From Oribacterium sinus (GTDB lineage: Bacteria > Bacillota > Clostridia > Lachnospirales > Lachnospiraceae), in the NCBI RefSeq assembly GCF_014202695.1, contig NZ_JACHHH010000005.1:31790-95789 (forward strand): DNA of 64,000 nucleotides, written 5' to 3'. Both the position numbers and the translations under genes were made by a program. Below the pieces are notes generated by a model. That model was given only the letters and a program-made list of their open reading frames with translations. It was not told the DNA's origin and made no database searches. Every line of letters begins with the position of its first letter. The stretch's first letter is position 1. Positions 53,010 to 60,703 of this stretch are shown one piece after another.

Positions 53010-54503
53010 TTACATATTTCCCTTATCCTTTTGGAAAATAAGCTTTCCTCTCTCCCCCTGTCTGTGCCTAGAGTACTGAAGCTCTATGCCTTCTTTTTCC
53101 AGAGCTTCTATCCCTTGAATCTTTTCCGCTGTAAGCTTCTCTCCCGGGAAAAGCAGGGGAATACCGGGGGGATAAAGGCTAAGATATTCCAGGCAAATGC
53201 GCCCTTCCCCGTCACGAAGATTAAGCTCCTCCCCTTCTTTTAGGCCTTCTGAAATTTGCAAAGTATTATCCGCTATAGAAATTTGATACAGGGCAGAGGA
53301 TAGGAGTTTAGAACGGAGTGGCTTTCCCTTCTCCTCCCCAAATCTTCTTTCTATATCCTTCAAGGCAATAAACAATCTATCCAGTTCCTCTTCCGAAATA
53401 AAGGGTCCTGTCATCAAAAGCAGATTTTCTCCGCTATGCATTTCCGATTCAATGCCGTAATCTTCCCGAAGAAGCTTAGCCAAGTCCTTTCCCAGTCTAA
53501 GCTTGGGGATTCCTCGGGCTCGTAGAAATATCTTAGTAAAATCCATAGCAAAGCAAGCCTCTTCCTTCTCCCAAAGAAAAGTAAAATAGGAAAGTGTTCT
53601 TGTCTTCTCTCGAAAGCCCCTCATCACTTCCTTCCAATGAGAAAATAAAGCTTCTCCCTCTCTTTCTAATAGCGTCGTTGCCTTTTCCAAAGAAAGCATC
53701 AAAGGATAAGAGGGAGAGGTCGTTTGAAATACGGAAAGATAGAAAGACAGCTTTTCCCTACTGTATCTTTGTCCATTCCCCAATATCCAGGCACTCTGGG
53801 TTAAGGAGCAAAGGGTTTTGTGGGGGCTTTGCACCACCAAATCCGCCCCTAGGGCAATAGCCGACTCCGGAAAGGAAGCTCCCTTTTTCGGAGAAAAATG
53901 GGCTCCATGAGCTTCATCCACCAGAAGGGAAAGACCATTTTCATGGCAAAGCCTTGCAATCCCTTCCACATCGGAGACCACTCCCTCATAGCTTGGGCTG
54001 GTAAAAATCAAAGCCTTGCTCTTTGGAAACTCCCCAAGCAGTCTTTCCACTTCCTTCGGGGAAATGGATCCAAAGCAGGAAAAGTCCTCCCAAAACTCCG
54101 GCAGAAGAAAATGAATCTTTGCCTTTCGGAGAGATAGGGCATAAAAAACAGAGCGGTGGCAATTTCTTGCCACCACTACCTCATCTCCCTCTTCCAGCAG
54201 AGTGAAAATACCCGCCTGCAAACCGGAGGAACTGCCATTTACAAGATAGAAGCAATACGAACAGCCATAGTAAGCGGCGGTGCGATTCATGGCTTCCTGC
54301 AAAATTCCTTCCGGAGTATGAAGATTGTCCAAGTCCTCTACCTCCGTGTAATCATAGGCATAAGGAAGGGCTGTACCCATTTCCGCCTTTCTTTGATGCC
54401 CCGGCATATGCAGGGGAAGGAGATTTTTTTCATTGTAGTGCTGAAAATATTTTTCTAAAGGAGAAGGGGAAGGATTCCGCCCCTCTTTCGATTGATCGTT
54501 CAT
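53010..54503 (-). CDS. Orn/Lys/Arg decarboxylase family PLP enzyme
   Basis: A 497-residue PLP enzyme of the large fold-I class. The N-terminal LPLHMPGHQRKAEMG (about residues 28-42) and the ELxxLDNLHTPEG-like DLDNLHTPEGIL are characteristic, as are the VDEAHGAHF motif (about 205) and the PLP Lys in QSPHKTLCSLTQSAWI (about 232). Relatives make cadaverine, putrescine or agmatine; the substrate is not evident. The ATG at 54503 is preceded by GAGAGGG; the open frame to 54530 is not supported. It has no obvious operon partner apart from the close downstream ABC gene. Confidence 0.9.
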   Translation of the reverse strand: MNDQSKEGRNPSPSPLEKYFQHYNEKNLLPLHMPGHQRKAEMGTALPYAYDYTEVEDLDNLHTPEGILQEAMNRTAAYYGCSYCFYLVNGSSSGLQAGIFTLLEEGDEVVVARNCHRSVFYALSLRKAKIHFLLPEFWEDFSCFGSISPKEVERLLGEFPKSKALIFTSPSYEGVVSDVEGIARLCHENGLSLLVDEAHGAHFSPKKGASFPESAIALGADLVVQSPHKTLCSLTQSAWILGNGQRYSREKLSFYLSVFQTTSPSYPLMLSLEKATTLLEREGEALFSHWKEVMRGFREKTRTLSYFTFLWEKEEACFAMDFTKIFLRARGIPKLRLGKDLAKLLREDYGIESEMHSGENLLLMTGPFISEEELDRLFIALKDIERRFGEEKGKPLRSKLLSSALYQISIADNTLQISEGLKEGEELNLRDGEGRICLEYLSLYPPGIPLLFPGEKLTAEKIQGIEALEKEGIELQYSRHRQGERGKLIFQKDKGNM

Positions 54504-54612
54504 TTGTATCCCTCTCTGACATATAAGCAAAGCTTAAGATGATATAGCGTGCTTCACGATATTTTCAAATAAAGCTTTTTTATTACTTTTACAAACCCTT
54601 TTACAGATTCTT

Positions 54613-56283
54613 TTATAGATTCTTCTCCAAGTCCTCTACAATCTTCTTAATGGTTCCCTCTTTAAAGGGATTCATGAGGCCAACCTTTTCCTCCAGTTCC
54701 GTAAAAAACAGGGATGCGGAGTACTTGGAGAAGTCCATATAGCTCTTCCATGCCCCCTGAAAATCCTTATCCATCCAAGCCTTGTACTGTAAGGCATTGA
54801 TGCCGGCAATGCAGTAATCAATGTAATAGTAAGGTAGGTCATAGATATGGTGCTGCTTCTGCCAGAAGCCCCCCTCTTCCATAAAGGCATTGTCCGCATA
54901 ATCCAAATGTGGCTTATACTCCTGCTCCAGGGTTCTCCAAAGCAGCTTTCTCTCCTTCGGAGTCATTTTCGGATTCTTATAGACAATGTTTTGGAACTCA
55001 TCCACCATGGTGCCGTAGGGGATAAACATCAGGAACTCTTCAAAATGCATGGAAAGGTAGTCCTTTGCCCGATCTCCAAAGAATAAATCCATCCAAGGCT
55101 CGGTAAAAAATTCCATGGACATGGAGTGGGTTTCCGCCGTTTCCATGGTCAACTGATTATGCTCATGGATGGGCAAATCCGCTGTAATATAGCCCTGGAA
55201 GGCGTGCCCGCATTCGTGGGTAATCACGTCACAGTCTCCGGCTGTTCCGTTGAAGTTGGCAAAGATAAAGGGCATGTGGTAGTTGGGAAGCATTTCCATA
55301 TAGCCGCCGGTTCTCTTGTTCTTTCTGCCCAGCACATCGAAAAGCTCCATTTTCATCATATCCTGCATAAACTTGGAGGTTTCCGGAGAAAGAGCATCGT
55401 ACATCTTCTGCCCTGCTGCCAGGATTTCCTCCGGTGTTCCGATGGGGGCAGGATTTCCCTCCTTGAAAAATACCCCTTCATCATAGTAATAGAGCTTATC
55501 CAGTCCAAGACGCTGTCTTCTTCTCTCATGAAGCTTCTGAACAAAGGGTACCAAATCCCGTTTTACCTGCTGACGGAAGGATGCAATCTCCCTTTCCCCG
55601 TAGCAGTTTCGATTCATTCTGGCATAGCCGATTTCCGTGAAATCCGGATACCCCATCATCTGCCCCTGCTCGGTACGATTCTTGACCAAGGCATCATAGA
55701 TAGAGTCCAGCTTCTCCCCATTGTCCTCAAAGAACTTGGTATAGGCCTTCCATGCCTTTTTACGCACCTCTCTATCCTCTGCCGTAAGGTAGGGTGTCAT
55801 AAGAGACAGATTCAGATTCTCTCCCTCCCAGGGAATCTTTGCGGAAGCCAGAAGCTTACTGTATTCGGTGGTCAATTCATTTTCCTTTTGCATCAGGGGA
55901 ATCAGAGAAATGTCTACCGCCTTCTGCGCCAGCTCCATGTTTTTAAAGGCTACATGCCCAAGCTTTTCTTCCATATAGGCTCTATGGGGAGAATGGTAAA
56001 CCCGCATTTGGTAGTCCACTAAGAGATTTCGGAAAATGGGCATATTGGCATCATAAAAGGCTCTCTCCTTCTCATAGAAGGGATCCGTCATGTCAATATC
56101 GTTTCGAATGCTGGCAATCACACTTTCCGTCATCACATCATCCACCAGCTTATAGTATTTTTGATGCAGGGCAAAAAGCTCCTCCCCGGACTCCGCCTTA
56201 TCTACTCCCTCACACAGCTCCAAAAAATCAGCCTTCAGTTTATCAAAATCAATTCTCTCATAGGGAAATTCGGTAAATTTCAT
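54613..56283 (-). CDS. M3 family oligoendopeptidase (PepF-like)
   Basis: A 556-residue cytoplasmic zinc metallopeptidase. The active site VITHECGHAFQGY has HEXXH (about residue 345), and the third zinc ligand follows in ETAETHSMSMEFF. It cleaves short peptides. The frame is open to 56415, but the start MKFTEFPYER at 56283 follows GGAGG and matches family starts. It stands at the edge of an accessory patch; the adjacent toxin-antitoxin terminator is upstream. Confidence 0.93.
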   Translation of the reverse strand: MKFTEFPYERIDFDKLKADFLELCEGVDKAESGEELFALHQKYYKLVDDVMTESVIASIRNDIDMTDPFYEKERAFYDANMPIFRNLLVDYQMRVYHSPHRAYMEEKLGHVAFKNMELAQKAVDISLIPLMQKENELTTEYSKLLASAKIPWEGENLNLSLMTPYLTAEDREVRKKAWKAYTKFFEDNGEKLDSIYDALVKNRTEQGQMMGYPDFTEIGYARMNRNCYGEREIASFRQQVKRDLVPFVQKLHERRRQRLGLDKLYYYDEGVFFKEGNPAPIGTPEEILAAGQKMYDALSPETSKFMQDMMKMELFDVLGRKNKRTGGYMEMLPNYHMPFIFANFNGTAGDCDVITHECGHAFQGYITADLPIHEHNQLTMETAETHSMSMEFFTEPWMDLFFGDRAKDYLSMHFEEFLMFIPYGTMVDEFQNIVYKNPKMTPKERKLLWRTLEQEYKPHLDYADNAFMEEGGFWQKQHHIYDLPYYYIDYCIAGINALQYKAWMDKDFQGAWKSYMDFSKYSASLFFTELEEKVGLMNPFKEGTIKKIVEDLEKNL

Positions 56284-56398
56284 ATTATCCTCCAATTCAT
56301 AAAGCACAATGTAAAACAATCGGTATAAGCATAACATTTCTATGGGAATATTCCATAAGTTTTGTGTTTTTCCTTTAGCCTTTTGCACAGAAAAAATA

Positions 56399-56433
56399 GG
56401 GGATGTAAAAATCAAAATGATTTTTACATCCCC
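56399..56433 (-). terminator. Terminator of the toxin-antitoxin-like pair
   Basis: GGGGATGTAAAAATC and GATTTTTACATCCCC form a perfect 15-bp stem with the loop AAAAT, and TATTTTTTC follows on the minus strand. Confidence 0.88.
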
Positions 56434-56493
56434 ATCTATTAAGTTCGGACACTATAAGGCCAAAGAAAAAATTCACACTTATGTTTGCTTGTT

Positions 56494-56886
56494 TTATGAT
56501 TCATCTTTTTTCATGAGAGGGAGATCTGATAGAGTAATTCTTTCATATGCACCATTCTTCTTATCCTCCGGATGTGGCTCCAGTCCGATAATAGTTATAG
56601 ACTTTTGATCAGGGCCATATACCCAATACATTCTCATTGCTCCACTGGTTTTATTTTCAAGATAGGATTGCCACACACGTTCTCCATATCGCTCCGATAA
56701 TGCTTCTATATCGTGCGTTCTCAGACTAGGATGTCTGGGATTTTCTGATAACAACTTTAAAGCTTTTCCCCACTTTTTGAAAATAATTGCATCATTTTTA
56801 CTGATTGTCCCGACTCTATATTCAGATTGAAGTTTATTCCACAATTCTTCCATCTCCGGAAGTCCCATACGTATTATAAAACTCAT
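56494..56886 (-). CDS. Putative RelE-like toxin of a type II pair
   Basis: A 130-residue small protein. The segment KALKLLSENPRHPSLRTHDIEAL followed by a series of short beta strands (AMRMYWVYGPDQKSITIIGLEPHPED) has the layout of the RelE/ParE fold: two helices then a sheet, although catalytic residues differ between families and cannot be assigned with confidence. It begins 9 bases after an AbrB-like small gene, with no ribosome-binding site of its own, typical of translationally coupled toxin genes. It could alternatively be an uncharacterised partner protein. Confidence 0.65.
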   Translation of the reverse strand: MSFIIRMGLPEMEELWNKLQSEYRVGTISKNDAIIFKKWGKALKLLSENPRHPSLRTHDIEALSERYGERVWQSYLENKTSGAMRMYWVYGPDQKSITIIGLEPHPEDKKNGAYERITLSDLPLMKKDES

Positions 56887-56895
56887 ATATTCACA

Positions 56896-57138
56896 CTATC
56901 CAAAATCCGAGAGATCTATAGGATCTGATACGTATCCTTGTTTATAATTGCTGATAGCCTTATCCATATCTTTCAAAGTACGTGCAGAAATAGTATCCGG
57001 AACCGTCAATTCACGAGGCTCTAGCATAATACAACCATTTTCATATTCCTTAACGTTATAATATTGGTATAAAGCACCGCGCAAAGTAACTCTCTTTTTA
57101 TTATCAAGGTGAACATTATACTCCTTTGCTGCTTCCAT
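56896..57138 (-). CDS. Putative AbrB-like antitoxin
   Basis: An 80-residue protein. The middle DNKKRVTLRGALYQYYNVKEYENGCIMLEPREL (about residues 13-45) has the pattern of the swapped-hairpin AbrB/MazE fold, and the C-terminal half (about 48-80) would be the toxin-binding tail. The ATG at 57138 follows AGGAGG by 6 bases; an ATG three bases upstream has poor spacing. The gene has a consensus promoter and a palindrome between promoter and start, consistent with autoregulation. Confidence 0.65.
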   Translation of the reverse strand: MEAAKEYNVHLDNKKRVTLRGALYQYYNVKEYENGCIMLEPRELTVPDTISARTLKDMDKAISNYKQGYVSDPIDLSDFG

Positions 57139-57156
57139 CATCTTCCTCCTATGTAT

Positions 57157-57170
57157 GTGGGATTTCCCAC
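57157..57170. promoter_or_regulatory. Palindromic operator candidate of the toxin-antitoxin pair
   Basis: GTGGGATTTCCCAC is an inverted repeat lying between the -10 box and the ribosome-binding site, where an antitoxin or toxin-antitoxin complex could block transcription. Confidence 0.5.
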
Positions 57171-57180
57171 TTTTTTATCT

Positions 57181-57209
57181 ATACTATATTTGGCTAAATG
57201 ATTTGTCAA
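57181..57209 (-). promoter_or_regulatory. Sigma-A type promoter of the toxin-antitoxin pair
   Basis: On the minus strand TTGACA (57204-57209), a 17-base spacer and TAGTAT (57181-57186), about 50 bases before the antitoxin start. Confidence 0.75.
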
Positions 57210-57243
57210 TGATTATTATGCTCCCTTCTAATCAATCCACTAA

Positions 57244-58593
57244 TTACAGCTTATACTTATCCAAAGATATATCTACAAAGTCAATGGATTTCTCTTCTAA
57301 AAACATCACCATATAGATTGGAAAATAGCTAATCCGCCCTATTGTTTTTACATTATCATTTGTAAAAACGTATGCGTTTTTTATGCCATATTCAGGAACA
57401 CGTAATACGTTATCCAAAGCGGAATGTTTCTCATAATCCTTTCCGCTTTTTACTTCAATGGGAAGCACTTCCCCTGCATGCTCAATAATAAAGTCCAGTT
57501 CTCCTTTTTTCTTATTGCTATAATAATACAAGGGATAATTATGTGCACAAAGCTCCTGAGCAATCACATTTTCATATACGGAGCCTTTATTGATATCTTT
57601 TTCTTTACTAACAATTTTTAATTTACAGGACTTTCCATACAGGCTTGTGAGCAAACCCACATCGGACAAAAACAGTTTAAATAAAGTACTTTTTTCGTTG
57701 AGTAAAAGCGGAACTGTCGGTTCTGTCGTATTAAAAGTTGCTAGTGCAACTCCGGCCTTCCAAAGCCATGTAAAACTATCAGAAACTCTTTCAAATCGAA
57801 GATTCGCCTTAATATCCGTAAGCTTAAAACGCTTATTTTTTTCATTTAATTCTGCGGGAATCAGTTCATAAATTTGCGTAAGTAATAATTTCCGATTCTC
57901 TTCCTCGTATTGTGTAAAATCTAACTTATATTGCTCGATAATGGCTTTGTGTTCCTCTATGACATTATCTATATTTTCTGTTTTACGATATTGCTCCACA
58001 GCAGCAGGCATCCCCCCTATAATGAGATACAAATTAAATATCTCCATTATTTTTTGATGAAATACTTCATCTACCGGAGTCTTGGATAAAAAGGAACTGC
58101 GAAGCCTCTCTAATACTTTATCTTCAACATTAAAGATTTGAAGGAACTCTTCAAAATCAAGGGGAAACATTTTTAGAGTCTGCAAATATCCTACCGGTGC
58201 TGACTTCAAATTAACCAGTTCTATTCCTAGCAAAGATCCCGATAAGACATAACGAAAACGCTTATCCTCTACAAGAAACTTTATCTTAGTAACAATTTCT
58301 TTGTATCGCTGAATTTCATCAAAGAAAATGATTGTTTTTCCGGGAATTATCTTCTTACTGCTGTACAAAGACAGCTTTAAAATAAGATCATCAATACTAT
58401 TCGCTTCACGCAAAATATCCACTATTTCCGCTTGGCTAATAAGGTTAAACTCAACATAATCACAGCCTGACTGCTCTAGGCATGCTCGAATAATATAGGT
58501 CTTTCCTGCCTGACGAACACCATAAATCAGTAAGGCTTTTTCTCCACTTGTAATCCAATTCAAAAGGTCTTTTTCAATTTTTCTTTTCAGCAT
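57244..58593 (-). CDS. AAA/DUF4143 family ATPase, copy 2
   Basis: A 449-residue protein like ATPase 1. Walker A is GVRQAGKTYI (about residues 24-33), Walker B is TIIFFDEIQ (about 88-96), and the C-terminal end has VLPIEVKSGKDYEKH, the PD-(D/E)XK-like EVK. The frame is open to 58689, but that longer form starts inside the tandem array. ATG 58593 (MLKRKIEKDLLNW) is preceded by GGAG with 5 bases spacing and aligns with the first residues of ATPase 1 (MYFKRKIDDFLQEW), so this start is preferred. Two paralogues about 8 kb apart suggest a lineage-specific expansion. Confidence 0.88.
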   Translation of the reverse strand: MLKRKIEKDLLNWITSGEKALLIYGVRQAGKTYIIRACLEQSGCDYVEFNLISQAEIVDILREANSIDDLILKLSLYSSKKIIPGKTIIFFDEIQRYKEIVTKIKFLVEDKRFRYVLSGSLLGIELVNLKSAPVGYLQTLKMFPLDFEEFLQIFNVEDKVLERLRSSFLSKTPVDEVFHQKIMEIFNLYLIIGGMPAAVEQYRKTENIDNVIEEHKAIIEQYKLDFTQYEEENRKLLLTQIYELIPAELNEKNKRFKLTDIKANLRFERVSDSFTWLWKAGVALATFNTTEPTVPLLLNEKSTLFKLFLSDVGLLTSLYGKSCKLKIVSKEKDINKGSVYENVIAQELCAHNYPLYYYSNKKKGELDFIIEHAGEVLPIEVKSGKDYEKHSALDNVLRVPEYGIKNAYVFTNDNVKTIGRISYFPIYMVMFLEEKSIDFVDISLDKYKL

Positions 58594-58650
58594 CTTTTCT
58601 CCAAAATCCGGCATAACAGCGCCATAAGTCATTTCTCTTAAGCCGGCCAA

Positions 58651-58764
58651 TGACATTTTTCCAAGGTATTTTGACTTATATTTTGACATTTTTCCAAGGT
58701 ATTTTCAAGCTAATTTTGACACTTTTCCAAGGTATTTTCACACTAATTTTGACACTTTTCCAAG
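58651..58764 (-). repeat. Tandem 33-bp array (about 3.5 units) upstream of ATPase 2
   Basis: Units 58651-58683, 58684-58716, 58717-58749 and a partial unit to 58764. On the plus strand each begins TGACAYTTTTCCAAG and continues GTATTTT. There are no spacers, so this is not a CRISPR array. 33 bp is about three helical turns, as with the 32-bp array in front of ATPase 1, but the two unit sequences differ. The array ends about 57 bases upstream of the ATPase start. Confidence 0.85.
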
Positions 58765-58780
58765 ATTGCATAATGATTGT

Positions 58781-58828
58781 GTAGCAGTCAAGAAAAGTAG
58801 ACATGTAGCAGCCAAGAAAAGTAGACAT
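58781..58828. repeat. Two direct 24-bp repeats
   Basis: 58781-58804 and 58805-58828 differ by one base (core CAAGAAAAGTAGACAT). The reverse complement TGTCTACTTTTCTTG starts with TGT and resembles the multiple terminal repeats of IS21-type elements, so this may be a remnant of an element end; no transposase is nearby, so this is speculative. The rest of the gap to 58924 holds only the terminator of the following membrane gene. Confidence 0.6.
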
Positions 58829-58869
58829 GAAAAAAGCCTCTATGCCATTTAACGTCCATTCACCAAAAA

Positions 58870-58911
58870 AAGGCCGACGAAAAATAGTTAAACTATTTCT
58901 GCCGACCTTTA
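58870..58911 (-). terminator. Terminator of the 173-aa membrane protein gene
   Basis: AAGGCCGAC and GTCGGCAG-like sequence pair, extended by AAATAGTT/AACTATTT in the loop region, and on the minus strand TTTTTTTGG follows. Confidence 0.7.
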
Positions 58912-58924
58912 TAAAAATACAATC

Positions 58925-59446
58925 CTAAAATCCTAACTCCAAAAGCAAAACACTGGCCTTAAAGGACATCCAAAGCAATATTTCATAGCTATGCGCCAAA
59001 AATACAAAGAAGAATAAGGCCAAAAGGGGCTTAGTCATTGAGCTTCTCTCTAAATAGCGTTGAGAACAGCGATAGAGACTGATACCGCCTCCTATAAAGC
59101 TTAGTACTTTCACTAAAATCAATCCTAAAAACGCAACATCCATATTGATTAAGCTTAGAAACACGATCAATATAGAGAGAAAAACCAAGCCGATAAAAAC
59201 AAGCCCCTCTTTTCCCCGCTTACTAATATCTTTTCTTCCGGCTTCTTCCTGTTCTTCCTGCGGATATAAAGCTCCCTGTACCCTACGAAGGTAGAAAAGA
59301 TAAGGAATAAACAAGGCCAGGAGAAGAAGAGGAAGAAGATTTTTCCCCGTCAGCGTAGCAATAGTCCAAGAAAATGCCACCGGAACTGCCAGAACATAGC
59401 AAAAAATCAAAGTCAAATTTTTGTGTAAAATTCTGTCTTCGTCCAT
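58925..59446 (-). CDS. Hypothetical membrane protein, 173 aa
   Basis: A predicted integral membrane protein with about five hydrophobic helices (about residues 10-30, 34-50, 80-100, 103-122 and 140-165) and a charged loop (EEQEEAGRKDISKRGKEG). I do not recognise the family. AAAGGA precedes the ATG. It has no clear operon partner. Confidence 0.65.
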   Translation of the reverse strand: MDEDRILHKNLTLIFCYVLAVPVAFSWTIATLTGKNLLPLLLLALFIPYLFYLRRVQGALYPQEEQEEAGRKDISKRGKEGLVFIGLVFLSILIVFLSLINMDVAFLGLILVKVLSFIGGGISLYRCSQRYLERSSMTKPLLALFFFVFLAHSYEILLWMSFKASVLLLELGF

Positions 59447-59547
59447 AAATACCGTCCTTTCTCAAAAGAGAGTAAAGAAGATTAGTTATCTGTTTGTTCA
59501 AGCTTTCGAATGCATTCGTTTCTCTCATTATATCCCAAAAAAAATAA

Positions 59548-59577
59548 AAGTCATTCCCAATTTCTTGAGAATGACTT
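59548..59577 (-). terminator. Terminator downstream of the ORF6N gene
   Basis: AAGTCATTC and GAATGACTT pair around a 12-base loop; on the minus strand TTTATTTTTTTTGGG follows. It is about 130 bases beyond the ORF6N gene stop. Confidence 0.7.
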
Positions 59578-59710
59578 AAAAAATTATTAGAAAGCATGGA
59601 CGATTTTCTTTGGGTGAGAACATAAAAAAATATAGTAGAAAACTCTATTATGCAAATGTTTCGTCATACCCTCTGACAGATAGTTTGTCCTCTCTATATG
59701 TTTCTCATCC

Positions 59711-60649
59711 TTATATAGAATTAAGACGATTTATTAAATTCATTGCATTTTCTGTATCTTCCAGCAGTGATATGGCAAAGCATTTTTTTCCTGCATCCTT
59801 TAATGATGCCCCAATATGATAAACTGTTTTTCCATCTAAAATGATGAATCTATCATGGAATATCTGTGTTTTTTCTACTGTAAGTGTAGGATATTGAGCG
59901 TTGAAATTTACTATGTCATTATTTGTTATAGAAGCACTTGCATAGGTATAAATCTTTACATCCACAGTTGCATTCTTTTTTGCCAGAATATTCAACGTTC
60001 CCACATCTACATATCCGTCAATCAAAATAATTTCATTCTGCGCCTTTTGAACAATTGATGTAATAAAGCTAAAAGCATCATATATCTGTCCATCGAAAAA
60101 AATCTTCTGTTTCGATTCCGTTTGATCCTCAATATATTGAAACACCTTTTCAAGCTTCTCATTTGTACTTTTCTGGTATTCCAGTTGTTTCAGTTCTATA
60201 TGACTGATCTTTTCAAAAAGAAGTGCATTATTAGATATAAATTGACGCATCTCCCGAAATGCTCGCATAATAAAAATGCTCTGTTGTTCCGCCACTTTAC
60301 CCTTCAGTACTGTAGCCAACATATAAATTCCCTGTTCAGTAAAAGCATAAGGGGGTTTTCTGCGCCCTCCTTCCTGACCAGCGTAAAAATTGGAAAACGG
60401 TGAAATCACAAATTGTGATTTCACCCCTTCCACCTCCTCCTTTGTTAGCTGAAACATAAAGTCATCCGGAAAGCGTTCAATATTTCGTTTAACCTGCTGA
60501 TTCAAAGCCCGGACTTCATAACCATATAGAGCCGCAAGTTCATAATCCAGCATTACCTGTTTTCCTCTAATGGTATATATTCGATTTCCAAAATCATTAA
60601 CTTGCATTGTGTTAGAAACAGGCTTTTCTTTCTCCTGCTTATCTGCCAT
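59711..60649 (-). CDS. ORF6N-domain protein with a PLD-like C-terminal domain
   Basis: A 312-residue protein. The N-terminal ORF6N (phage anti-repressor-type DNA-binding) domain covers about residues 12-110, with the motif YTIRGKQVMLDYELAALYGYEVRALNQQVKRNIERFP. A helical middle (about 130-185) leads to a C-terminal part (about 190-312) that contains HDRFIILDGKTVYHIGASLKDAGKKCFAI, resembling a phospholipase-D-like HxK/HxD motif. Such proteins are common in Lachnospiraceae genomes and prophages; role unknown. AAGGA precedes the ATG. It stands alone in the accessory patch. Confidence 0.8.
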   Translation of the reverse strand: MADKQEKEKPVSNTMQVNDFGNRIYTIRGKQVMLDYELAALYGYEVRALNQQVKRNIERFPDDFMFQLTKEEVEGVKSQFVISPFSNFYAGQEGGRRKPPYAFTEQGIYMLATVLKGKVAEQQSIFIMRAFREMRQFISNNALLFEKISHIELKQLEYQKSTNEKLEKVFQYIEDQTESKQKIFFDGQIYDAFSFITSIVQKAQNEIILIDGYVDVGTLNILAKKNATVDVKIYTYASASITNNDIVNFNAQYPTLTVEKTQIFHDRFIILDGKTVYHIGASLKDAGKKCFAISLLEDTENAMNLINRLNSI

Positions 60650-60703
60650 AAATTATCCTTCCTGTGAAGTCACACATTCAACAGAATACGGCTTGCACTG
60701 GTA

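Noticed and set aside
58594-58689. N-terminal extension of ATPase 2
   Set aside because: The extra 32 codons lie largely in the tandem array; the later ATG has a proper ribosome-binding site and aligns with the paralogue's start.
58651-58764. CRISPR array
   Set aside because: The 33-bp units follow each other directly without spacers, and no cas gene is present.
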